Shown one piece after another: positions 1 to 5,253 of a stretch of 9,347 nt of DNA. Source of the DNA: Chloroflexota bacterium (GTDB lineage: Bacteria > Chloroflexota > Anaerolineae > Anaerolineales > Anaerolineaceae). Under the pieces are notes generated by a model. That model had not been told where the DNA came from. It made no database searches and saw only the letters and a program-made list of their open reading frames with translations. Position numbers and translations under genes: made by a program. The stretch is taken from the NCBI GenBank assembly GCA_012797215.1, contig JAAZPN010000080.1:1-9347 (forward strand). The letters are read 5' to 3'. Position 1 is the first letter of the stretch, and each line of letters opens with the position of its first letter.

Positions 1-251
1 GCGGTAAGCAGCATGTCCTGCAGCATTTCCGCGTCGGCGTCTTTCAGTACATCTTCCTGAACGGTCACAGCCACGCATTTCTGGTCGCCCGTCATGGTGA
101 TGGACACCGCTCCACCGCCAGCGGTCTCAGTCACCTGCGCTTCAGCGATTTCCGCCTGCGCGGCCGCCATTTGTTCCTGCAGCTTGGCGATTTGCGCCAT
201 CATGTTCCCGCCTGATCGGGCGGAAGGTCCGGTATTGTATCCCTTTGCCAT
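1..251 (-). CDS. ybaB: YbaB/EbfC family nucleoid-associated protein (partial, C-terminus outside window)
   Basis: The reading frame starts at the ATG at 251 and runs off the left edge after 83 full codons. The protein begins MAKGYNTG, followed by a Gly/Ser-poor linker. An amphipathic Gln/Ala/Glu-rich helix then spans about residues 18-40 (MMAQIAKLQEQMAAAQAEIAEAQV). Next comes a beta segment with TAGGGAVSITMTGDQKCVAVTV, the typical YbaB core in which 'G.G.V.V...G...v..v.i' precedes a final helix. YbaB/EbfC proteins are small (about 100-110 aa) dimeric DNA-binding proteins that coat the nucleoid and are linked to recombination repair with RecR. The start lies 1 nt after the dnaX stop. A GAAGGA ribosome-binding sequence sits inside the last dnaX codons, so the pair is almost certainly co-transcribed and coupled. 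The dnaX-ybaB order is the classical one, and recR would be expected further left. Confidence is high for the family; the missing C-terminus cannot be judged. Confidence 0.93.
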   Translation of the reverse strand, partial: MAKGYNTGPSARSGGNMMAQIAKLQEQMAAAQAEIAEAQVTETAGGGAVSITMTGDQKCVAVTVQEDVLKDADAEMLQDMLLT

Positions 252-252
252 C

Positions 253-1878
253 TTAATCCTTCTTTTCCTTGTTAACGGTTTTTTTGCTGACTCGCCCGCC
301 CAGTTCGCGCACGGTCATATCCACCAGACCGTTGGGAATAATTTCCGGGTGTTCTTCATCGGAAACCTGCGTGCCGGCTGTACAAGCAATCATTACATCC
401 TTGCGGTAGTACTTTGCCAAAACCCCACGAACCGCGCGGAGCGGCTTTTCCTCGTTCATTTTGTCGCGCAGCAGGTCGCTCTTAAAACCCAGCGTAATCG
501 TGCAGTTTTCGACGCGGATAATACGCGAGCTGTTGAGCAGAGCGCTTGCCACCTGGTCTACGCTGCGCACATCGCGCTTGATTTTTTCCCAGTCCTGCAG
601 CAGGTTTTCCAGGTTCAGTTCTTCGCTCCCGCGCTTTTCAGTTTCCGCTGGCGCCAGGGTCTTTGGGGTCGGCGCGCTCGGATTTTCAGCAGTTTTGCTT
701 TCTTTTTGCGGATCCGGCGCAGTCTTGACCGTTGCAGGCTCTTTTAACTCCGCCTTCACCTTCGGCTGCGGCGCTGGTCGCGTTTCTACCACCGGATTTT
801 CTAAACGAGATACGGTTTTCGCAAACGCCAATTCCAAACCCAGACCCGGATGCCAATTGGCTTTCAGCTCCGCCGCGGCCTTGCTGAATTCGTTAATTCC
901 AGCAATCAACTCCGCGGTGCTAAAAACACTCGCGTGTTGATTTACTATATTGCGTACTTCAGGCAGCAGTTCCAAGTCCTTACCGCCGTTCAGCTTGACT
1001 ACCAAGAGCGAGCGCAAGTAATCCACCACCTGCCGAGCGAATTGACGAGGATCGGCTCCACCATCCAGGGCTGCGTGGATCAGACCTAATCCGCTCGCGC
1101 TATCTTTTTCCTGAATTGCCTGGATCAGGTCTATCACCGTCTGACTGGTTGTTGTACCCAAAATGTCCTGGACGGAAGCCAGGGTAATCCGCCGCTGCAG
1201 TGAAGCAAGCTGGTCTACCAGCGAGATTGCGTCGCGCATGCTGCCGGTAGACTGTCGAGCGATTAAGCTCAGCGCGTCCTCATCGATCTGGATGTTTTCT
1301 TGCGCGCAAATCAGGCGCAGTTTTTCAATGATCTGAGTGAGGGGAATGCGGCGGAATTCATGCCGTTGGCAGCGGGAGAGCACCGTCGCGGGGATTTTGT
1401 GGATTTCGGTCGTCGCCAGGATGAAAATAACATGGCTGGGGGGTTCTTCCAGCGTTTTCAACAGCGCGTTAAAAGCTGAAGTGGAAAGCATATGCACTTC
1501 ATCGATAATATAAACTTTGAATTTCCCCTGGCTGGGAGCAAAATTGATCGTGTCCCGCAGTTCCCGTACGTCATCCACGCTGGTATTGGAAGCCGCATCT
1601 ATCTCAATCAGATCCAGGAAGCGCCCTTGGTTGACCGCGGTGCAGTTTTCGCAAACGTTGCAGGGTCGTTCTTTTGGGTCTTCAGCCAGACAGTTGACGG
1701 CTTTTGCCAGGAGTCGGGCGGAGGTTGTTTTGCCAGTTCCGCGCGGGCCAGCAAAAAGGTAGGCCTGATTGACGCGATTTGAAACTACCGCGTTGCGCAG
1801 GGTCTGTACGATATGTTCCTGTCCCGCGACTTCATCCCAGGAAGACGGGCGCCAAGTTCTGTAAAGGGCTTGCGACAT
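253..1878 (-). CDS. dnaX: DNA polymerase III subunit gamma/tau (clamp loader ATPase)
   Basis: This 541-aa protein is the motor subunit of the clamp loader, which opens and places the beta sliding clamp at primer ends. It opens with the family signature LYRTWRP. Walker A is GPRGTGKT (44-51). A four-cysteine zinc module (C63, C73, C76, C79) follows. Walker B is IIDEVH (124-129), sensor 1 is ATT (155-157), the SRC arginine finger is at 168-170, and sensor 2 GSMRD is at 212-216. A collar domain runs to about 360. A Pro/Lys/Glu/Ala-rich, probably disordered linker covers about 362-420. A C-terminal folded domain (about 420-500) resembles the tau-type C-terminal regions of Gram-positive and Chloroflexota DnaX. 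The ATG at 1878 is preceded by AGGGGA, which overlaps the stop codon of the LTD gene 11 nt upstream. The ybaB start lies 1 nt beyond its stop. The full-length frame is open, and I saw no convincing A-rich slippery heptamer for a short gamma form. Confidence 0.98.
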   Translation of the reverse strand: MSQALYRTWRPSSWDEVAGQEHIVQTLRNAVVSNRVNQAYLFAGPRGTGKTTSARLLAKAVNCLAEDPKERPCNVCENCTAVNQGRFLDLIEIDAASNTSVDDVRELRDTINFAPSQGKFKVYIIDEVHMLSTSAFNALLKTLEEPPSHVIFILATTEIHKIPATVLSRCQRHEFRRIPLTQIIEKLRLICAQENIQIDEDALSLIARQSTGSMRDAISLVDQLASLQRRITLASVQDILGTTTSQTVIDLIQAIQEKDSASGLGLIHAALDGGADPRQFARQVVDYLRSLLVVKLNGGKDLELLPEVRNIVNQHASVFSTAELIAGINEFSKAAAELKANWHPGLGLELAFAKTVSRLENPVVETRPAPQPKVKAELKEPATVKTAPDPQKESKTAENPSAPTPKTLAPAETEKRGSEELNLENLLQDWEKIKRDVRSVDQVASALLNSSRIIRVENCTITLGFKSDLLRDKMNEEKPLRAVRGVLAKYYRKDVMIACTAGTQVSDEEHPEIIPNGLVDMTVRELGGRVSKKTVNKEKKD

Positions 1879-1889
1879 GACTGTTTCCC

Positions 1890-2402
1890 CTAAGGTATCA
1901 GATAAGTTGACCGCGCGCTGCCGCCCGGTTCGATTAAGGATAGCTCATCTCCGGATTTCCAGAGCGCTTCCGGTGAGTTCCAGAACAGCTCAATCACCGT
2001 GTCCGTGCCGGAACGCGTGTATAAGCGAACTGCGCCGTTTTGATTCAGCTTCAATGCCGGAAATGTGTAAGTCCGCGCGCCCGAAGCTGAAATTTGCCAG
2101 GCTGCCAGGTCCACCGCCGACTCGGATTGGTTGCGCACCAAAATGTACTCCAGGTCACGGTTGCCTACCCCCACGACTGCTTCGATGCTCACAACCGAGT
2201 TGCTCGCGGGCGGCGCGGTCAGAGCCGGCTTTGTCGAAAGTTGGAGCGTTGGTTTTGTTTCTGCTTCCGCGCTCGGAAAGGTAAGCAGGGGAAGGCCAGT
2301 TCCGCTGAATCGCTGCCACAAAAAAAGCACCAATACAACCGTTCCCGCGGAGACTAAAACGTTCAAGAGCAAGTAAGGCAGGATAGGAGCACGCTTTTTC
2401 AT
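1890..2402 (-). CDS. Membrane-anchored lamin-tail-domain (LTD) protein
   Basis: The 170-aa product begins MKKRAP. A single hydrophobic segment (about residues 7-29) is best read as a signal anchor or uncleaved signal peptide. An extracytoplasmic Pro/Thr/Ser linker (about 35-68) follows, then a C-terminal domain (about 69-170) that matches the lamin-tail/LTD pattern. The matching elements are SIEAVVGVGNRDLEYILVRN, VDLAAWQIS..GARTYTFP, an AVRLYTRSGTD strand, LFWNSPEALWKSGDELSLIEPGG, and a closing strand. LTD domains are beta-sandwich modules that bind or present other domains at bacterial cell surfaces. No catalytic residues are evident. The frame stays open upstream to a TTG at 2507, but the ATG at 2402 directly precedes the Lys-Lys-Arg and membrane segment and is preferred. 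No good Shine-Dalgarno precedes it, so a leaderless or weakly initiated mRNA is possible. It lies 11 nt before dnaX on the same strand, so it is probably the first gene of the dnaX-ybaB operon. Any functional link to replication is unknown. Confidence 0.82.
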   Translation of the reverse strand: MKKRAPILPYLLLNVLVSAGTVVLVLFLWQRFSGTGLPLLTFPSAEAETKPTLQLSTKPALTAPPASNSVVSIEAVVGVGNRDLEYILVRNQSESAVDLAAWQISASGARTYTFPALKLNQNGAVRLYTRSGTDTVIELFWNSPEALWKSGDELSLIEPGGSARSTYLIP

Positions 2403-2561
2403 AATAGTATCGGTAATGATAGCATAAACCGGGCAGCTTAGAACAAGCTTTTCAGAACTTTCCGGGAGCTCTTGGTTCCTCAGCTGGATTGGGCTGGTTC
2501 CTGGCAAAGCCCTTATTAGACCTGAAAAATTGTTAATACTGTAAAATCCGTTCTTAACAAA

Positions 2562-2591
2562 TTGATAACATTGGTTTTATTCTGATTTAAT
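2562..2591 (+). promoter_or_regulatory. Candidate sigma70-type promoter for a plus-strand transcript
   Basis: TTGATA (2562-2567) is separated by 18 nt from TTTAAT (2586-2591). A TG one base before the second box makes an extended -10. Each box differs from consensus at one position. The sequence around it is AT-rich, so chance matches are common. A second -10-like TATAAA lies at 2605-2610 without a matching -35. The predicted start of transcription is near 2598. The pairing with a terminator about 110 nt downstream and the absence of a gene in between raise its interest. Confidence 0.4.
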
Positions 2592-2611
2592 CAACCCGTG
2601 TTAATATAAAA

Positions 2612-2662
2612 CCAGATTTGAACACATATTGTTTCTCTCCTTTCAAATTTGTTCAAATCAGG
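2612..2662. repeat. Inverted repeat GATTTGAAC / GTTCAAATC with an extra half-site
   Basis: The arms at 2612-2623 and 2651-2662 pair over 11 of 12 positions; the core GATTTGAAC/GTTCAAATC is perfect over 9 bp. The loop is 27 nt. A third copy of the half-site, TTCAAAT, occurs at 2642-2648. It lies exactly 10 nt before the equivalent TTCAAAT at 2652-2658, one helical turn apart. This could be an RNA stem or a protein operator with phased half-sites upstream of the LTD-dnaX operon. The sequence alone does not decide which. Confidence 0.6.
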
Positions 2663-2698
2663 ATCATGAAGTGACCAAACACTATGTTGATCGGAAGT

Positions 2699-2733
2699 AA
2701 GCCAGGCGCAGGTGAGGCGCCTGGTTTGCTTTT
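2699..2733 (+). terminator. Strong intrinsic terminator (plus-strand T tract)
   Basis: An 11-bp stem (2699-2709 with 2717-2727), fully paired with one G-T wobble, closes a 7-nt loop. It is followed by TTTGCTTTT on the plus strand. The minus strand has the same hairpin 12 nt after the stop of the HicB-DinB gene, but its 3' flank (ACTTCC) lacks a T run. The structure may therefore serve both converging directions, with the plus strand as the better fit to a Rho-independent terminator. No plus-strand protein gene lies upstream of it, which is the main reason to suspect a small RNA. Confidence 0.75.
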
Positions 2734-2740
2734 AACCACC

Positions 2741-3427
2741 CTACACTCCCGCCAATGCTTTTATTTCGTCGATGCGAACCCGCTGCTGCCAAAGCAGTCT
2801 GCGCGCCAGTTTCCGGGGAGACCATAATTCGCCCTTGACGTCCAGAACTGGAGCTTTCTCCGTTAACTCAGACAGCAGCTTTTCAAAGGTAACGCTGCTC
2901 GCTTCGAGCTCGTCAAAGGGATGGCGGCCTTCCTGAAAAGACGGCAGATGCGGATTGAAACAGCTCAAATAGTAATGCTCCATCCTGGCCAACTGCCGTA
3001 AGCTATCCAGAATCGTTCCTCCCAGCCCGGGCTTTTCCCGCGTGAGCAGCTCTTCAGGCAGGTATTCCAATCCATTCAGTAATTCCTCTCGCTGCCAACG
3101 AAATACATTTAAAACATTCTGAGTCTCAGTCACAGCCAACGGCCGCAGGTCATCTTCAAAGAAAGCCGTGCTTTCTTCAGAGCTTCCGACACCTGTCTGT
3201 TGGACAGTTTTATATGCTTCAACGATCCGAAAATCCATATTTAACAACTGGAACCAGGGCTCATCGGTGTGCAAGGCCACCCATTCCTCAAATTCCAACA
3301 GATTACGGGTGAAGTGCATCATCACATCCGCGTCATCACTGCCGTAAGCAAAGCAGCCGGGGAAGTCCAAACCCCAGGCGAGGATGCGCTCCTCAACAAT
3401 GTATTCCAATCCAACCCGAATGAGCAT
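2741..3427 (-). CDS. HicB-like / DinB-like two-domain fusion protein
   Basis: This 228-aa protein has two recognisable halves. Residues about 5-55 (YIVEERILAWGLDFPGCFAYG, then an acidic helix LLEFEEWV) follow the HicB pattern: a small partial RNase-H-like fold with the 'a..pdlpGc...G.t..eA...' motif, usually an antitoxin or solo regulator domain. Residues about 100-228 form a helical bundle resembling DinB/YfiT-type proteins: VFRWQREELLNGLEYLP, then LRQLARMEHYYLSCF, ending in SPRKLARRLLWQQRVRIDEI. In metal-binding DinB proteins, the positions here occupied by Q145, Q214 and R218 are normally His. If that by-eye alignment is right, this is a metal-free relative, and a thiol-transferase-like activity is unlikely. 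No toxin gene (HicA) is adjacent. The ATG at 3427 has only a weak ribosome-binding sequence. It lies 24 nt downstream of the phosphoribosyltransferase gene, so the two are probably co-transcribed. The cellular role is unknown. Confidence 0.7.
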   Translation of the reverse strand: MLIRVGLEYIVEERILAWGLDFPGCFAYGSDDADVMMHFTRNLLEFEEWVALHTDEPWFQLLNMDFRIVEAYKTVQQTGVGSSEESTAFFEDDLRPLAVTETQNVLNVFRWQREELLNGLEYLPEELLTREKPGLGGTILDSLRQLARMEHYYLSCFNPHLPSFQEGRHPFDELEASSVTFEKLLSELTEKAPVLDVKGELWSPRKLARRLLWQQRVRIDEIKALAGV

Positions 3428-3451
3428 GCGTGGTGTTAACTTTTTTCGCTC

Positions 3452-4006
3452 TTAATCATAAAAGACAGGGAGATGCCCGAGAGAGATGATGCGCATCCAC
3501 TCCGCCCGATCGCCTTCTGTTAGGATGGATGCCTCTCCGGCAACCCGCGCGCCTGCTTTCTCGACAATTAAGCGCATGCCTTGCAAGGTTGAACCGGTGC
3601 TGATGACATCATCCAGAATTAATACGCCCTTGCCCGCGATTAATTCCCGGTCTTTTTCATCCAGAAACAGCTTCTGGGGTTTTCCGGTTGTGATTGAGAG
3701 CGTTTCAGCCTTGAGCGCGCTGCCCATGTAGGGTTTGCATTCTTTGCGCAGGACGATATAGGGCTTGCCCGTTTCCACTGCCAGCATGTGAGCAATCGGA
3801 ATGCTCTTGGATTCCGCTGTCAGGATGACGTCATACTCAAGGTCTGCCAGCTTTTCCGCCAGGGCTTTAGCGCAAGCAGCCACTAATTCCACATCACCAA
3901 GAATATTGAGGATGGCGATGCGCAAGCCTGGCTTGACTTCAAAAAGCGTGAGTTCGCGGTGCACCCCCGCGATATCGATTGGATACGTCGCCCGTTGGTT
4001 TTCCAT
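3452..4006 (-). CDS. Purine-type phosphoribosyltransferase (adenine PRT-like)
   Basis: This 184-aa type I phosphoribosyltransferase transfers ribose-5-phosphate from PRPP to a nucleobase in purine salvage. The PRPP-binding signature VLILDDVISTGSTL lies at 128-141, with the two adjacent acidic residues D132 and D133. It is preceded by a TAESKSIPIAHMLA segment (63-76), the PPi-loop/helix region typical of adenine and xanthine PRTs. A flexible-hood region with YMGSALKAETLSITTGKPQKLFLD lies at about 93-116. Length fits the APRT/XPRT group (170-200 aa). The base specificity (adenine, xanthine or hypoxanthine/guanine) cannot be read reliably, so no gene symbol is given; apt is the most likely label. 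The ATG at 4006 has an excellent GGGAGG ribosome-binding site 4 nt upstream. It is the first gene of a probable two-gene unit with the HicB-DinB protein. A hairpin plus T6 in its upstream region might attenuate it. Confidence 0.85.
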   Translation of the reverse strand: MENQRATYPIDIAGVHRELTLFEVKPGLRIAILNILGDVELVAACAKALAEKLADLEYDVILTAESKSIPIAHMLAVETGKPYIVLRKECKPYMGSALKAETLSITTGKPQKLFLDEKDRELIAGKGVLILDDVISTGSTLQGMRLIVEKAGARVAGEASILTEGDRAEWMRIISLGHLPVFYD

Positions 4007-4083
4007 AATGCCTCCCGAGATAATAAGTTAACTGGATTCTAAACGAAAATACGTTCTGGAGGATAAAATCTGTTAAGGGCAAC

Positions 4084-4144
4084 AAAAAACTCCTTAGAAT
4101 CAGCTAGTGCCAGGGACGCCGACCCCGGCACTAGGTTTAAGGAG
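4084..4144 (-). terminator. Nested palindrome with T6 tail: attenuator-like or repeat-family element
   Basis: An inner hairpin pairs CTAGTGCC (4104-4111) with GGCACTAG (4127-4134), continues after one A/C mismatch with GGG/CCC, and closes on a 7-nt loop. It is enclosed by a second perfect 7-bp stem, CTCCTTA (4090-4096) with TAAGGAG (4138-4144). Read on the minus strand, the outer stem is followed at once by TTTTTT (4089-4084), the layout of an intrinsic terminator. No minus-strand gene lies upstream of it, because the exporter operon starts at 4249 on the other strand. It would therefore act inside the leader of the phosphoribosyltransferase mRNA if that transcript starts above 4144. The GC-rich inner palindrome could equally be a copy of a genome-wide REP-like repeat. 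It does not match a purine riboswitch core that I can see. Confidence 0.45.
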
Positions 4145-4205
4145 GAGAAGAAGAAGAGAAGTCGCCCTTTCAACTATTATCATATACAATATATCCCAGC
4201 GCTGC

Positions 4206-4235
4206 TTGACGCTTAACCTACGATTACCCTACGAT
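4206..4235 (+). promoter_or_regulatory. Candidate promoter of the ABC exporter operon
   Basis: TTGACG (4206-4211) and TACGAT (4230-4235) are separated by 18 nt. The first matches the -35 consensus at five positions. The second keeps the key T, A and final T of the -10. Transcription would start near 4242, which leaves almost no leader: the AAGGA ribosome-binding sequence is at 4240-4244 and the ATG at 4249. The very short leader is a weakness of this call, and an earlier start is possible. Confidence 0.45.
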
Positions 4236-4237
4236 TA
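4217..4237 (+). repeat. Tandem direct repeat CCTACGATTA with 11-bp period
   Basis: CCTACGATTA occurs at 4217-4226 and again at 4228-4237, separated by one C. The 11-bp period equals about one helical turn, and the second copy covers the candidate -10 box of the exporter operon. Two phased half-sites over a promoter are typical of a direct-repeat operator. A small local duplication without function is the alternative. Confidence 0.6.
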
Positions 4238-4248
4238 TTAAGGATTGC

Positions 4249-5253
4249 ATGTTTGCTGTTGAAACTGAAGCTCTAAGCCGAATTTATAAGATAAAGAAAA
4301 CCCGCAAAGAACCAGCGCACACGCTGGTCGCGCTCGATAATGTGAACCTGACAGTGAACCAAGGCGAGCTTTTCGGTTTGCTTGGTCCTAACGGCGCGGG
4401 TAAAACTACTTTAATAAAGGTACTGACCACCCTGCTGGCGCCCAGCAGCGGCGTCGCGCGCGTGAATGGACTGGATGTCGCGCGTCAGCCGGAGGATATT
4501 AGACGGCAGATAAACATGGTATCGGGAGGGGAAACTTCGGGTTATGGACTGCTGACTGTTCGGGAAAACCTGTGGATGTTCACCCAATTCTACGGTATCC
4601 CCTCCAATCAAGCCAACGCGCGCATCATGGAATTATTGAAAATCGTCAGTCTGGAAGACCGCGCCAACACCAAGAGCAGCAACCTCAGCACCGGCTTGCG
4701 CCAAAAGATGAACATCGTACGCGGCTTTATGACTGACCCGACCGTGCTTTTTCTTGATGAGCCTACTCTCGGCCTGGATGTTGGCGCGGCGCGGGATGTG
4801 CGCCGATTTGTACGCCAATGGGTTAACGAGGACAGGCGCCGTACGCTCTTGCTGACCACCCATTACATGGTGGAAGCGGAAGAAATGTGCGACCGGGTGG
4901 CGATTATCAACCAGGGAAAAATCCTTGCCTGCGACACTCCCCAGCGGCTAAAAGCAAGCCTGAGCACTGAAGGCGTTTTCTCTATCCAGGTGAGCGCATT
5001 GGATGAGGTGGATTTTGAAGACCTGAAACAGATTGCCGGTCTGCGCCAGGGCACGCTCAAACAAATTGAGGGTGGCGCGCAACTGGAATTAGTCCTGGCG
5101 GATGACAGCGTGCTCGCGAGCCTGATTAACTTTCTGACGGCCAAAGGCAGCCAGATTACCACGCTGCACAAACGTGAAGCCACTCTCGAGGATGTATTTA
5201 TCAGCCTGGTAGGCAAATCCATGAAAGATGTAGAAAATGGCTCTCCAGACTAA
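4249..5253 (+). CDS. ABC-2 type exporter ATP-binding protein (DrrA/CcmA-like)
   Basis: This 334-aa cytoplasmic ATPase drives a multidrug, polysaccharide or lipid-type exporter. Walker A is GPNGAGKT (46-53). The ABC signature is LSTGLRQKM (146-154), Walker B is LFLDEP (167-172), the D-loop GLD is at 175-177, and the H-switch is H205 in LLTTHYM. After about 235 a C-terminal regulatory extension of the DrrA type ends in ATLEDVFISLVG (311-322), the usual 'tLEdvFl.ltg' tail. The Q-loop position reads INMVSGGETSGYGLLTVRENL (88-108): glycines replace the usual glutamine. A recognised subgroup of ABC-2 exporters has a similar GG..RGLY motif, so this is probably not a defect. The ATG at 4249 has AAGGA four nucleotides upstream. 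The gene overlaps the next permease by 17 nt and is the first gene of the operon. The transported substrate cannot be inferred. Confidence 0.93.
   Translation: MFAVETEALSRIYKIKKTRKEPAHTLVALDNVNLTVNQGELFGLLGPNGAGKTTLIKVLTTLLAPSSGVARVNGLDVARQPEDIRRQINMVSGGETSGYGLLTVRENLWMFTQFYGIPSNQANARIMELLKIVSLEDRANTKSSNLSTGLRQKMNIVRGFMTDPTVLFLDEPTLGLDVGAARDVRRFVRQWVNEDRRRTLLLTTHYMVEAEEMCDRVAIINQGKILACDTPQRLKASLSTEGVFSIQVSALDEVDFEDLKQIAGLRQGTLKQIEGGAQLELVLADDSVLASLINFLTAKGSQITTLHKREATLEDVFISLVGKSMKDVENGSPD

Larger units (their letters stand above)
2598..2733 (+). ncRNA. Candidate small RNA (unrecognised family)
   Basis: A promoter-like element ending at 2591 and a strong intrinsic terminator ending at 2733 bracket about 136 nt of plus-strand sequence with no usable open frame. 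The predicted RNA would fold through a 12-nt inverted repeat (2612-2623 with 2651-2662, one mismatch, 27-nt loop) and then the terminator stem (2699-2727). I do not recognise it as 6S RNA, SRP RNA, tmRNA, RNase P RNA or a known riboswitch. The RNA would be convergent with the HicB-DinB gene, which ends 8 nt after it, and antisense to the leader of the LTD-dnaX operon if that transcript starts far upstream. The alternative is that the hairpin only terminates the HicB-DinB transcript and no RNA gene exists. Boundaries are inferred. Confidence 0.33.
2403..2740. other. Intergenic region with dense inverted repeats, no convincing protein gene
   Basis: This 338-nt gap lies between the LTD-dnaX-ybaB operon and the end of the HicB-DinB gene, both on the minus strand. 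The part at 2520-2660 is clearly more AT-rich than the flanking genes. It holds a TTGTTAA/TTAACAA inverted pair (about 2530-2560), a 12-nt inverted repeat (2612-2662), a plus-strand promoter-like pair and a strong hairpin at 2699-2727. Minus-strand promoter candidates for the LTD operon are also present: TTGTTA with TATTAA 16 nt further on in the 2530-2560 stretch, and a TATCAT box just upstream of 2402. None is good enough to choose. I found no tRNA and no SRP RNA (the GGAA-tetraloop hairpin often found near dnaX in Firmicutes). Confidence 0.7.

Noticed and set aside
680..740. A-rich stretch in dnaX (minus strand CAAAAAG) as a programmed frameshift site
   Set aside because: The heptamer does not fit X-XXY-YYZ in the reading frame (CAA AAA GAA), and I saw no strong stem directly after it.
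94..747. Plus-strand open frame of 217 codons opposite ybaB and dnaX
   Set aside because: It is antisense to two well-supported genes, its translation has no recognisable domain and an odd Cys/Ala/Arg composition, and it spans the gene junction. It is a shadow frame.
2403..2507. Upstream extension of the LTD protein to a TTG at 2507
   Set aside because: It would add 35 residues with no feature ahead of the signal anchor. The ATG followed by Lys-Lys-Arg and the membrane segment is the natural start.
2403..2740. SRP RNA or tRNA next to dnaX
   Set aside because: No GGAA-tetraloop SRP domain, CCA-ended cloverleaf or other recognised RNA signature was found on either strand.
4138..4161. Strong Shine-Dalgarno-like TAAGGAGGAG on the plus strand
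   Set aside because: No start codon follows within a usable distance. It is one arm of the palindrome plus a purine run.
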